Source: Pelodera strongyloides
Lineage: Eukaryota; Nematoda; Chromadorea; Rhabditida; Rhabditidae
Assembly: GCA_036852015.1 (NCBI GenBank)
Contig: JAANDG010000004.1
Coordinates: 434,001 to 498,000 of the forward strand
Length of the DNA stretch: 64,000 nucleotides
Direction of reading: 5' to 3'
Part shown: positions 34,093-46,077 of the stretch, one piece after another
How positions within the stretch are numbered: the stretch's first letter is position 1
Layout: each line of letters opens with the position of its first letter
The notes under the pieces: model-generated
Database searches by the model: none
What the model was told of the DNA's origin: nothing
What the model saw: only the letters and a program-made list of their open reading frames with translations
Translations under genes and position numbers: made by a program

Positions 34093-36379
34093 GAGTTATT
34101 TGCCTTCAATTCTCCTAACACCTTGGGCCAAGTCATGTCGTATGTCGTACCCCTATCTTCTAGTTGCTGCACATAAATAGTATACCAATTTGTTGCACGA
34201 CTCCTTATACTTGAACCTTGAACCTACACTTAGGAAAGTTTGCGTCTCTAATCAGAATGAGTAAGTCTTTCGTACCCAACAGTTCTCTTTATCATAAATC
34301 CCTCACTTCCTTGTTTACGAATGTTACATTCACATGATTGATTGATTAGTTGATTACACGGCACAACGGAAAATAACTGCTCCATTGAGCGTTCAGTCTA
34401 AACTAGCGTAGTCACAAACTGTTTGGCGCAACTAAACTTCTAGTTTACTAAATGTATAATTGTTAGTTTTCCAGTGATTCTGATACAGAATACTGTGGTA
34501 TGAACAGAAAAATAATTACGATTGTAGGTGTGAGGAAAAAATCGATGTGAGGCATCTTCGATAATCCATGTGCATGTGTGCACACTCAGCAAATTTCTCA
34601 TCATCCCGTTTTTATGCTAATAAGCTGTTTTTTTTGGGAGAATTACGAAACTGTCCTTTTCTTTTGCGAAAAATGCAGTGTCCAAATTTCCTCTTTTAAT
34701 TGAATATTTTTATTTCAACCTTATGTTTATGCTTGGCGGTGCATAGTTGCTTATCAATGAATGATAGACGTCGCTGAGAACGCTCCTCAGAATAAGCCTA
34801 TCACTTGCGTGCAATTTGTGGTATATGTAGAATTTACTCACTCTTTCGATGACTCGCTGAATGTTGATTAAAGTGACTTATAATTATTTGATATACGGCG
34901 AATTCGAATTATTTCAATTATTAATTAAAAATACTAAGTTCACCACCTCGGTCGGATAGACCTTGGACGTACCACAGCTGAGTAAATAAAATCATATTTT
35001 TCATTTTGACTATCAAGCCCAAGTATATATTTTTTATTTGAATGCAATTTTCAGTAACTATTTACATACATTGATACTATAGACTATTTCTCATGTAGAC
35101 TGTAGAGTACGTGTTTGGAGGGTTACTCTATGCCCTATCCCTATGTATGTAGAAGTTTTCTTCAGCTAACTAGTAAAAATATTTCCTGCAATATACTAGT
35201 TCACCCGTGCTTTGCTCTAAAGTCAGTTATTCTGTAAACTACGGCATAGTCAACTTCTAATAAATAAGTCAGTTGTGTGCGCAGCTTTTTCTTAGCAAAG
35301 TAAGTTTACGCTCAGTGAACCAGGTAATGCAGTTCTTTGTTCATTTCCACGAGTTCCGAAATCATTTTTTCTTAACCTGAAACTTGAGAACATACGTAAG
35401 TTATGTTGTGGTTTACGGACCCTTTCTTACGGTCCCTATGGCTCTAGGTTAAACAACAACCCCCGCCACTACCACATACCACACATCCATGTATTATTAA
35501 CGAATATATAAGACTCTATAAACAAAGATTGGCTATATTTGATTGTGTCTGTAGTATGTTTTTTGGAATAAGATAAATCGTCGTCATGCAAGAACTATCG
35601 TTTCCTGTAATAACAAATTAGAGGGTTGAATATGCTTTTTACAGGTAGCGCGCTCGGTTTGATAGTATGCCGAGCTATTATGGGAATTTAACGTTTTTTT
35701 TCTTCGTATGTTTCCTACCTTTTGTTATGTGATGATGACTGTGACTATGGCAATTGTATAGCCAAAATCCAACCTTCAATTTTCGTGGTACAATGAGAAT
35801 TTCTACATTTAATTGCTGGATTTTGGTGTCCGCTAATTGTTAGCTTCTTTCTCAGATCTCAGCACAATCATGCTTTTTTGAATAGATTCTTCTCTTATGA
35901 CCAATGCACACACGAGAAAAAAAAACATATATTACGTATCTATATGGTCGGAGTCGGAGGTCCGGGGCTCCATGTGCGCACTGTTGTGAGGCATCAGGTC
36001 CTCGTGTGCATGCATATGCTCGACAACAACATTTCTATACATTGTATGCAAATTTGGTTCAGTTTGTGCCGTAAATGCACTGATTGTGAGGGAAACGTAA
36101 ACAACATTCTTTTCAAAAGGAAAACCACATCATTGTTATCACGTTGTTTGTGTAAGTCTTCACATGTTCCTCGAAAAGGAACTTTTTTTTCTTCGCTAGA
36201 AATGTGACGCAACTATCTATTCAAGAGTGTCCTTTTGCAAAAGCATCTCCACCTACAGCAAAAAAACTCACAGATGCAATTTGAGCGCGCTTTTGTGTGT
36301 ATCATGGTAAGCTAATCTGGAAGTTCCTTGTTCATGCTTTTAAACTTCACTCTTTCCCTTTCACTTTCTGTCTCTCTCT

Positions 36380-36422
<43 letters not shown>

Positions 36423-36895
36423 CCTCTCTTTCTCTATTCTCTCTCTACTGTCTATCCCCCTTTATCTGCCTCTACAACTTTCAACTCTGTGTTTGTGTTT
36501 CTAGTAAGGTGCATAAGAAGCGTTTTACGTAAGATAACGCGCACACTAGTTAGTTGTTTATTTGTCCCCATTTATTAATTTTACGTTACCTAGAGGAGGC
36601 TTGTTCTCTTGAGGTGACCCTTCTGGTGAATAAATAACAGAAAAATCCTCCAACCAATGTTTACTGAATGTTTGATGAAATCTATAGATGTTGACTGGCT
36701 AACATCATTTTTATTATCTTTTCATTATTTATTCTTTCATATTATGCAAAGTACAAGAGTAGGGAAAACACAGACAGAATACATATAGATGAGACATTGA
36801 CGTCTCTGCTAGGTACTAATGAGAACGCGGTATAACAAAACGAAAACCTTTATCGGTCCTTTTCTTATGAAACAAAGGAAAAGGGATTAGCGAAG

Positions 36896-36926
<31 letters not shown>

Positions 36927-38738
36927 AGTTATAAAGTGAACGCGGAAGAGGTTGGAAATAAGATAAATTCTAATAATGTACCCTTATACATTATCTTCCT
37001 TCAACATAAAACTTTTATTGTGCGCCGCAAGGACTTGACAATGCGCGTCGAAAACATCAGATTGGGAAAATTAAATAATCATTTTTTTCGAATTATTTTT
37101 TTCTAATATCGGTTATACTCAGTAAGACGTGTGCTCTTTGCGTCCATGAACAGCCAAAAATCCAAAAAGATCTCTTTAGCATCAAAAACGCATAATGCTG
37201 GACATGTGCTCGGGTAATGGGTCATAATATCCCCATTATTGTTCTTCCGTCATTAGAGACAGTATGTGCGTGTGCAAAGATTTTCGTCATCGAAGATCCT
37301 GAGTTCAAAGAAATTTTCGTTTTATACAACAAACCATTTTTTAACGCGACATGGTACCAGGCTTGTGAAGCGAAATGTAGTTATGTAGTTGTAGCTTCGC
37401 AAGCTACGTACAGTATCGCTTTGAGGTTTTCAAGTTTTCATTGGGTTACTAAATAATTTAAAGAAATTAAATTTATCATTTGTATACATTTTTTAACTTC
37501 ATTTTTGTATTCTTTACTGCTGTGGAACCCTTACGTAAGAATGTAGACAATTTAATTAGGGTGCATGTAATATTGTTGTTTGAATTTCAAGTAGTGTATT
37601 ATCCTACAGTGTTACAGTGTCTACATCATGTTGACCAATCTTTGCTGTCAAAAAGTATATCGTTGAGTGAAATAATTTTCATTGCCTTGTTTATGTTTGT
37701 AATTCTGAAGCTGGGTTCGATTCCCGCTCTTCCAATACCCAATTTTTTCCCGATCACAGTTTAAATTAATTATATTTTTGTTCATATACTGCCAGGATCC
37801 TTTCGTGTCAAACATCCATGCTGAACATTTCAAGATTAGCGTTAAGCCATATCACCCCATTCACGCGCACCTTTTAAATATTTTATTAGGACCAACATAA
37901 GAAACTGAAAAATCAAAAATCCTCGGTTTATGGGCTTATGATGTTCCTTTGAACGGCTCCCATATGTGTGTGTGTTGGAGAACTTTATTTCCATGCATTG
38001 TATGTCTGTATGTAAGTTGTGGTCCACTTATACAGACATTTGTCGCCGTGTTTCACAAACGACATGATGCGCCGCTTTAAAACGTTTCTGGGAAAAAGAC
38101 TCCCCCAACCTGATTATTAAGCGTTTTCTGTGTGCAATTTGTTTATGAGGTTTCTATCCCCCGGAAGTCATTACCAATTCTCAATTTTCTCATTACGAAT
38201 AACAAAAACATGACAAAACACCATTATAACGTCAAGTAATTGACATCTAATATACTAACACCAAGGTATTGGCTAGTTACCGTAACGCCGTTTTTGAAAT
38301 TAAAGCGGTAAAATAGGCGGTTTGTAAACGTATTAGGTTTGTAAGCGGTAAAACAGGCGGTTTGTAAACGTATGATATTAGTACATTCCGTATGCAAATT
38401 GTGTGCCACTCTGAACATTTCCCAATTTGCGTATAATAGATGAGAGTGAGAGTGGTGTATGATTCATATACTCTGTCGTTACCGTGTAGTGATCCGGATA
38501 TCGCCCGTGCTATTTTTGTTTGCAAAGCCAAAGTAAACATTAGTCCAACCGTTCAATAGTCAAAACCTTGTAATGATAATCTTTTGGTTATTGGTGTTTA
38601 TTTTTCTATGAATTTTTTGTACTCTAAACCAAAACTATAAAATAAAAAGATGCATTTGAAATTATTAAGTAAAAGATCATTTTCCCGCAGATGATTCGTT
38701 TCTTTTTGCATGTTTTGAGATTTTTCTGGCATGTTACT
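34093..38738. other. Long gene-empty stretch with microsatellites
   Basis: No splice-consistent exons or domains. Simple repeats: (TC)n at about 36384-36420 and (TA)n at 36901-36926. A polymerase III B-box-like ggttcgattcc lies at 37713-37723. Two copies of agcggtaaaataggcggtttgtaaacgta occur near 38303-38375. Small T-rich ORFs are not credible genes. Confidence 0.45.
36384..36420 (+). repeat. (TC)n microsatellite
   Basis: An uninterrupted TC dinucleotide run of about 18 units, with TC-rich sequence on both sides. Confidence 0.9.
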
Positions 38739-38937
38739 TTTAAAGCGAAATAGCGGCTGGTTTTTGAAACGCATCTCAAATATCCGCATTCGTATGCATT
38801 TATGCAAAGCGGGGTCTAATTGGGGTCTAGTTTTTATTCTAATCTTTGCTCACTTGCATATGCAATATGCTGCATAAGGCATAAGAAAGTGGGTGTTCGC
38901 AATGCGTTTCAAAATCCGGCCGGTATTTCGTTTTAAA
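38739..38937. mobile_element. Fold-back of the ccggccgg family
   Basis: tttaaagcgaaatagcggct...ggtttttgaaacgcat at the left is inverted as atgcgtttcaaaatccggcc...ggtatttcgttttaaa at the right. The core tttttattctaatctttgctcacttgcat...gctgcataag is related to the core at 6195-6360. No ORF. Confidence 0.75.
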
Positions 38938-39077
38938 GGGATATAACACGTGGGTTTTAAGCGTATTCGGTATTTCTATGTATATTATAAAAGGTACAAA
39001 GAAAACATGACTGCATGAAATTTCAGTTTCTTGTCAGAAAGCACGTGCAATGTCACTTTAAATTATTTCAGAAGCAA

Positions 39078-42000
39078 ATGGAGATAGGTGGCGATGGCTC
39101 CGTACAGTTTGAACAAATTGATTTTGCTTATGAGGAGCCCAAACGTTTGTCGTTATTTTTAAAGGTGAGTGAAAATATTTTTTTTTTTAAATTTAATTTT
39201 ATTTGTTGACATGCTAAAGAAGCCTTTGGTTTTTATCTAATAAATTATGAGGTGGAAAACTGCACTCAGCAATGTATGCAACAAAAATGAACAATAATGA
39301 TTGTTCATACTTTTTCAACGTTGTAATTTATTGGAGCAGTAGTAGTAATTGTAGTAGTGACATGAAGTTATATGCTTATTTACGGGTTTACTTTAATTTC
39401 AGTAAAGATGAAATGTGTTTATAATAGGCTCCGTTCAGGTAATTTGTGTCTGCTTCTACAGTCTTCTCTGTGTTTTCGCCGTATACGGTAATTTACTCGT
39501 CATTCTCGTCATACTGTACTTTCGAAGGCTTCGTACCGCCACAAATATTCTGATACTCAACCTTGCCATTGGTGAGTTACGGTATCGATTTTTGTCTTCA
39601 GCTTTATCTCAACTGTATTTATAATATGGTTTATTGGAAGACAATAAATAAATTTAAGTATCGGGGCCAAGAAAATTGTATGCTTGCTTGTTCGAAAACC
39701 ATTTTCATAACACACAGACACACACTAGTGAAATCATGCCCTGTCTGCAAGACTACAGTAGTCAGTTGTAAAATAGTTTGCCCCTTGACAATCCAAGCTT
39801 ATTTATAAAATAAAACTCATTTAGCCGACCTCTTAATCGGTCTATTTTGTGTGCCCTTCTCCTACTGGCAGATCCTCATTTTCGATGATCAGAGGTGGAT
39901 TTTCGGCTCAGGACTTTGCTCATTACTATCCTTTTTGCAAGGAACCGCGGTCTTTCTCAGCTCATGGACACTTGTGGTCATCAGGTATGAGCTAATTAGG
40001 TGTTGGCAATTACATTCCTGTTCTATGCAAATCACGCGAATTTGCTTATAATACATGAAAATGAAGGGTTCAGATAGTACCGCCAACTATACGTCTCAAT
40101 TTCTGTTTATATGTTTCGTTTGCCGGCTGATCAGGGATTATAAGTTTATTTGCATTTGTTTACGGCAGTGTCAAATCACTCAAGTATTCTCAGATAACAC
40201 GTGTTTCTAGTTACTTGAGGGTAATTAGTTATGCACATATTTCTTGAGTCTCGGGTGCATTTTAGGTGTGGGTGTATATCCTTATCCTTAGGGAGATTTG
40301 AATCTGTGTGTGTATGTGTGAGTGTATTTGTGTGCGTATGCGTGTATATGCGTGTGCGTGTACGTGGTTGTCCAACGACGAGCAACTTATACAGATTCAA
40401 AGCTCTAAATTAGCTCAAGCGAAAATAATTTTTGTATGTGATACATGCACAATAATATGCATATAAAATTGCATATAATAAATGATGCACCTTTTCGTTT
40501 TTAGCTTCGACCGTTGGACCGCCATAATGTTCGTGATGAACCCGCAGGTTCGGCTCACTAGAAGCAGGGCCATCCTCCTAGTCGTGGTCACTTGGGTCTT
40601 CTCCCTAGTTATGGCCCTTCCTCTACTTGTCGTTAGTCGACTTCAAACCACAGGCGGAGTGTCCAGATGTGACGAAAACTGGAGCGCATTCGACAACGCC
40701 GATGCGGTAGGTCATTGTTGTTTGGGTGGCTCAGTGGCTAGGATCTTTGCCTGACAAGCGGATAACCCGGGCTCTCGTCGAGCCGTTGGCGACCAGCTCA
40801 ACGTTATGATACTAGCGACCGTTGTGCTATACAGCAGAGACTATATATTTTTAACGTTGCGCTTGAGTCAGTCTCAAATTTAATAAAGTGAATACTGAAT
40901 GCATACAATGTTGTCTCAACTAAAACTTGCAATCTTACAGGCTCGTCGTATATATTCGTATGTGGTGCTCGCGTTACAGTACGCTGTTCCTGAAACAGTG
41001 CTCATTATAACATACACTCATATTGGAATGAAAATGTGGAATAGTCGAGTGCCCGGACAGAACACGGGTTCTACAAGGAAAGTGGTCAACGATCGACATC
41101 AGAGTGTCAAAAAGGTACTGTAGTAATTATTCAGATTATAAGGGGTTTATGGTAGCAGGCTAATTAGAACGTGAAGGGCGTTACTGATTATGCAAATAAG
41201 AATGTTAAAAAGGTATGGTAGAAGTAGAAGTTATGCAAATGAGCATGTGCTTACGGTATCACTTTACTAAACGCACTAGTCAACTCCTTGTTAAACAGCG
41301 GTTGCATTAATACTTCACATGCAGTGTCCTCTGATTGTGAGTAAGATATTTTGAAAAAGCTGGTATTGACTGATATTTCGGCTTGAATCCTAGGCATGTT
41401 AGTGATTAAATGATGAATACTCGAAAAGACATTTTTTCAGTTGATCCCCGTAGTGGTGCTTGTCTCCGCTCTCTTCGCTGTTTGCTGGCTTCCCCTCCTC
41501 CTGCTCATCAATGTTATCATTGATGTGTGGCCCCAAGTGGGCACTTGGCCATATGTACTGTATTTATGGTAAGCTTATTTAGACTTTAACTCGCAATGGC
41601 GTAGGGACCTTAGGGTGTGTCAATGGAACCAAAGACTAATTATGTTCTCTACTTTTTCGTTATCACTCGCAAACAGTCTTCTGTTTGGTCCTGTATTGAG
41701 GGTTTTTTTTCGGTACGACGTATTCAGTCTTGTACGTATACTAATAGAGCGTAAGGGATAAGTATGATAAAGATAATCAACGCCCATCTAGCAAGCAAGA
41801 AACTAGGGGACTGGGAAATATTGGTTTATCTGTCACATATTTACTCTACGAATATGTTTCAGGTGGTTCTGTCACGGTCTGGCAATGTTGCACTCGATAG
41901 TCAACCCGATTGTCTATTATCTCCGAAATGAGAGATTCCGTGAAGGATTCGCCTACTTTTCCCGTTTCCTTCCCTTTGTCAAGTTTAAGGGATTCAGACT

Positions 42001-42429
42001 TCTGGCCGATCCGTACGCGAGGTGAGTTTTGTATAATTTTGTGGGGGGAGTGTGCGTTGCGCAGCGGCACTGTCCAATAAGACCTACTCTGCACAGCTGA
42101 CGACGCTGATGTACAGCTGACATCGCTGACGTACAGCTGACATCGCTGACGTACAGCTGACATCGCTGACGTACAGCTGATAACGAGATCTGCTGTTTTT
42201 TCGTCCTTAGCGAAAACTGCAAGCAATGTACCGTACTAGAATTGACGACGTTAGGGTTATGTCTTAGACTTCTCTTAGGCTATGTGTTTCGCGTATATTT
42301 GGCAAACATTCTTCATTTACGTAATAATGCTACTTCAGATGCACTTCCTCTTCGCGTACACGTCGCTTTGTCAACATGGTCGCATATATGCCGGTATCGT
42401 CTGTAAAAGGGTCTGGAGAGAAAGTCTAA
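39078..42429 (+). CDS. Class A (rhodopsin-like) GPCR, neuropeptide-receptor type, 8 exons
   Basis: Acceptor atttcag lies 6 nt before ATG 39078. Exons: 39078-39164, 39439-39571, 39825-39984, 40505-40706, 40941-41114, 41441-41568, 41863-42021, 42339-42429; 1134 nt, 377 residues, phases consistent. It has no signal peptide and a short acidic N-terminus (about 29 residues). TM1 carries GN (VYGNLLV) and TM2 LNLAIADLL. TM3 follows the conserved Cys (GSGLCSLL) and ends in SFDRW, a DRW in place of DRY. A Cys in the second extracellular loop (SRCDENW) can form the usual disulfide. TM6 has CWLPLLLL, TM7 NPIVYY, and a Ser/Arg-rich tail follows. This pattern suits NPY/tachykinin/RFamide-like peptide receptors of the plasma membrane; the ligand cannot be assigned. 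AATAAA follows at 42658-42663. Introns carry a tRNA-like repeat (40715) and a 20-bp minisatellite (42093). Confidence 0.9.
40715..40775 (+). repeat. tRNA-Val-like SINE sequence in intron 4 of the GPCR
   Basis: gggtggctcagtggctagg matches a polymerase III A box. An anticodon arm tttgc-ctgacaa-gcgga follows, which would give a GAC (valine) anticodon. The expected B box is degraded (gggctctcgtc). It reads as an old tRNA-derived insertion and not an active gene. Confidence 0.5.
42093..42182 (+). repeat. 20-bp minisatellite, about 4.5 copies, in intron 7 of the GPCR
   Basis: Unit acagctgacatcgctgacgt, with the last three copies identical and the first diverged. Array length is variable by nature and could be polymorphic. 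Confidence 0.9.
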
Positions 42430-44022
42430 CATTGGTTTATGCTCAAATTCAAGTGTAAAACTACTTCTCCTCTAGTCACGTTCCGTCTTTGGAGCAAAGT
42501 TTTGGAAGAATCCATTATTTCCATTTCGTATGCTTATTTAGTTATTTCTCAGGAATTGTTTTTTTTTGTCAAATTAACTTGCATGTGCTTGGCCTATGAA
42601 GTATTTTATCCTTTGCATAATATTGATTAATTGCTGACAGTTTGTAAAAATATGTTTAATAAAATGTAGGTTTAAGCTTTGTGAGGTAATTTGCAAGGGA
42701 GTGGCAATGGGCCATTATGGAGTTAGGAAATGAGGTATAGCTCTTTTTTTAGAGGTTTAAATTTTGATCAAAACGATCTATTAAAAAAGTGCTAAAAATA
42801 TTAACGACCCGAGCAGTTGCGAATCCACGACGGTGTTCGAACTCTGTAATAACTCATTGCCATTCCCTTGAGAGTTTTCTTCCTGAAGAAAATAACATGT
42901 GCATAATTCATAACTAATGTCTAATGATAACTTTGATACGAGTTTGTCAATTTTATATTTCATTCTTATTTGTAAATAGTAATTCTTTCCGTTTATATGT
43001 GTCTTATTGCTTTTATTTGTTGTCTATGCTTTTGATATAAACTTTGCTGATCTATGAAACTGGTGAATTTGTATGTTATTTGTCTGAACAATATTGCGTA
43101 AGAAAATAAAGAATATAGATTGAATTTGTCTGTATATCTTTTCCAAATTAAGCCGGAAGTGCGCGCTTCGACAAGCATTCCAGATTTAGAGGTTCGTGCG
43201 GACATACGCCGCATGCAAACGCACGCTATGAGATCCATCAATCGCTAACGGTAACTAATAATATCTCAAAACTGTCATTGCTCAAGTCCATGAAACATCA
43301 TACATCCTTTCATGCGGAAGTAATTTGATTAGAAAGGATCAGAGTAAGAAAAAGACATAACAACAAGCAGATCCTCATGATCTAGTATCGCTTAGAACTG
43401 GGTTAAAGCCAGTTCGGGTTTGGGAACAAGTTCCCCCTTCAGAAATACAGAGTGAAAACCAGTAGAGTAATAATCGCGCGTGTTCGCCACTGTTTGGCGA
43501 ACAGAGGCATAAAATCGCAAGCGAACTGTCCTGCTTTATCTCCCCATTAAGGAGGCATCAGTAACAGAAAGAGCGAGTTTTATAACTAAAACAAAAACGG
43601 AACAGGCTGTAATCCAGCTAATAAGGAAACTGGATAATGACGAATGCTTGAGGGATAACTATAAAAGTGAACATTTAGTGGTGAGCTACCTTGAGATTAC
43701 TTACATCATTTAAACTGTAATTATCATCGGTTTTGTATCACTTTACACATTTGAGCTAGAAATATTTATTCATCATGTCTTTGAAGTCTTGCTATTACAA
43801 ATTTCTAGAATTTTCCATGAAGAACAGTCCCGCTCTGAAGCAAACTTTTAATTTGAAGCAAACTGTTTTGTTATGTTTCTTTTTTTTGTTAGAAGTTTCT
43901 CTTGGAAATATTATTTGCTTGTTATAATCAGTCAACTACGATTGTAGTACATTCACAGTAGGAAGTTTACTAAATTGTGAAGATTTTTGGTCCCCTTGTC
44001 GAAAAATATCACCGTATTCCAG
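42430..44022. other. 3' UTR of the GPCR and upstream region of the secreted-peptide gene
   Basis: The polyadenylation signal of the GPCR is at 42658-42663. After that no exon or repeat family is supported up to the acceptor at 44022. Confidence 0.4.
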
Positions 44023-44023
44023 A

Positions 44024-45033
44024 ATGTCAGCTCGCATTTTGTTGGCTTTGGTTGCTATTTGCATTCTTGCTACGGTCTCCGCACAGTTCTTTGGAGGAGG
44101 TGATTGGCTTCTCATCATGTCACAACTCTTTAAAGCGTAGTGTCACACGTTTTCTGAAGCGTATAGTGCATTGCCCCTGTTTCCCCTGTATTCGATGTGT
44201 GCCCTTCTAGAGCGCGCATCAACCACGCATCATACCTCTTTAAATTGCCAATGTGAGAAATTAGGCAGCCCACACAAACATAGCTTCGAATTGGTAGTAG
44301 GTTCGGCCGAAGCGTTTCCATCCGCAATAATCATCCCGATTGTAATAAAAACAACTTTTCTCATCAGGACCCTTCGGCTACGGTGGCTATCGACGATTTG
44401 GTTACGGTGGAGGATATGGATATGGGCGTGGTTTCGGCGGAGGTTAATTTATTTTTTAGTTTATTGATTATCTGTAGCACAGGTAGGTAGCACATGTATG
44501 AACGAAAAATCCTAACGCGCATGTCGTTTACCCCAACAATAAGACAAAGATCAATAAGACAACATGCTGCTACACAGCATGGTACTGTAGGAAACGGAAT
44601 AAACCGTTTGGCGACGGTTCTCGGCTTTTTACATGGGGTTAGCCATTTAATAACCACTTGATGACCTTGTCGTAAACTGTGCTTTCTCGAAAACCGTCTT
44701 CCACTAGTCAACACATGGTCACGAAATGGTCACCGACTGGTCACCAAATGTTTTTTTTGTCGGTGAAAGCCATCATTTGGCTTCCTGTGACTGAACCGAG
44801 TATTTCAACGGTGTAGGTGTATCGCAAGTATGTACATGTATGACACTGTTTTCTAGGGCTGTGACGGTACTCGAAACCCCCGTCGTGTGGGCCGCAACCC
44901 ACATCACTACCACTGACCTAATAGTGCCCTAGTATTTCAATATTTAGGTTATGGTGGGTACCCAGGAGGATACGGTGGATATTGGAGACGACCTTTCTTT
45001 GGAGGAGGATATGGATATCCCTATTATGGATAA
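44024..45033 (+). CDS. Small secreted Gly/Tyr-rich peptide (YGGY/GGYGYG), 3 exons
   Basis: Acceptor ttccag ends 1 nt before ATG 44024. Exons 44024-44099, 44368-44442 and 44948-45033 give 237 nt, 78 residues. Residues 1-20 form a signal peptide (MSARILLALVAICILATVSA), with cleavage expected before QFFGGG. The mature part is about 58 residues of Gly, Tyr, Phe and Arg, with GYGGYRR, GYGYGRGFGG and GYWRRPFFGG motifs, no Cys, ending YPYYG. This composition fits nematode glycine/tyrosine-rich secreted peptides (the nlp/cnc antimicrobial-type group), though small cuticular or eggshell proteins are also possible. If intron 2 is retained the frame stops at once (GGT TAA, 44444-44446) and would yield a peptide of about 51 residues. 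Polyadenylation signal AATAAA at about 45109-45114. Confidence 0.82.
44590..44766. repeat. gtcaccaaatgg-family repeat in intron 2 of the Gly/Tyr peptide gene
   Basis: accgtttggcgacggttct...aaaaccgtcttccactagtc...atggtcacgaaatggtcaccgactggtcaccaaatg. It shares accgtc and ggtcaccaaatgg strings with 4930-5060 and 12410-12515. Arms are imperfectly inverted. Confidence 0.5.
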
Positions 45034-46077
45034 GATTCCAAAACACTTATCTGTTTCTTACCTTTAATTTATTTTTAATTTATAATCGGACGTTGTTAAA
45101 ATTTTGTAAATAAAATGTATTCTGTCTGTTGTTACTCATGAAGGTAAACATTGATCGCCAATCATTCAGTTTGCGTTTTCGCAATGCACGATTTGTTGTA
45201 TTACAATTTTGTCCAAAAAAAATTCAGCCTATAGATGCATATAAACTTGTTGAATGCAAGCATTTCGACTTTTCGAGCATGTTGGTATCCACTTGTTTAT
45301 ATGTGTGTCATTCGATATACAGATGTTATCAATAAACAATAAATACATGGATATGTTTATTACATTTTCGAGTGTATGTATTAGAAGAGAGATGAAGAGA
45401 AGTGCTGACGTTGAATGACGATATCGTAAGTTCAAATGTCGGCTACAGTTTGTTCCTGTTTTGTTTTTCATTGATCGAGTGTAGTTTGCAACCAATAGTG
45501 TGAAATGGTGAATTGAAGGGAGTTGAAGGGAGTTGTACCTTCTGAAAGCAATCACACAGTCACTGACCAACTAAAAATCAAGTGATAATATACCATCCTA
45601 GTTATTCACATAATTAGATAGCTAATTCAATATCTGTATGCAAATATGAAAGAAATGTTTTTTTTTCTTGATTAAAATGTCCAAGAAGCTTTGAAATTCC
45701 GGAAAATAGACAAAAGTTCTAGTTAAAATATAAAAAAACACACCATTGAGGGGAGCCTCACGAACAGTGGAGAGAAGACTGAAGTTTGAGAAGACAGAAG
45801 TCCGAAGTTTGTTCGTTTGTTGTTTATTTCATGCGCCTAAATGCAAAACATGAGAGCCAAATTATAGTTGCTGTGAAGCATATGCCAGTATATTTACCAT
45901 AATATTAATGAGTAACAATTATAAACTACTTTAGAACATATGAAAAGAGCATCGCTGGGAGCGAAGCCGAGGGCTTCCACGGAGAAGGTTGATATGATAT
46001 CATCCCTCATTCCATGCGGTGAAATGCCTCACCTAAATTAGACAAGAGACAGGAGAACACACCCAACGCACGCAGCA
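45034..46077. other. Gene-empty stretch between the peptide gene and the satellite
   Basis: 3' UTR and polyadenylation signal of the peptide gene occupy the first 80 bp. The remainder has no supported exon. A short palindrome gatatgatatcat occurs at about 45992. Confidence 0.4.
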
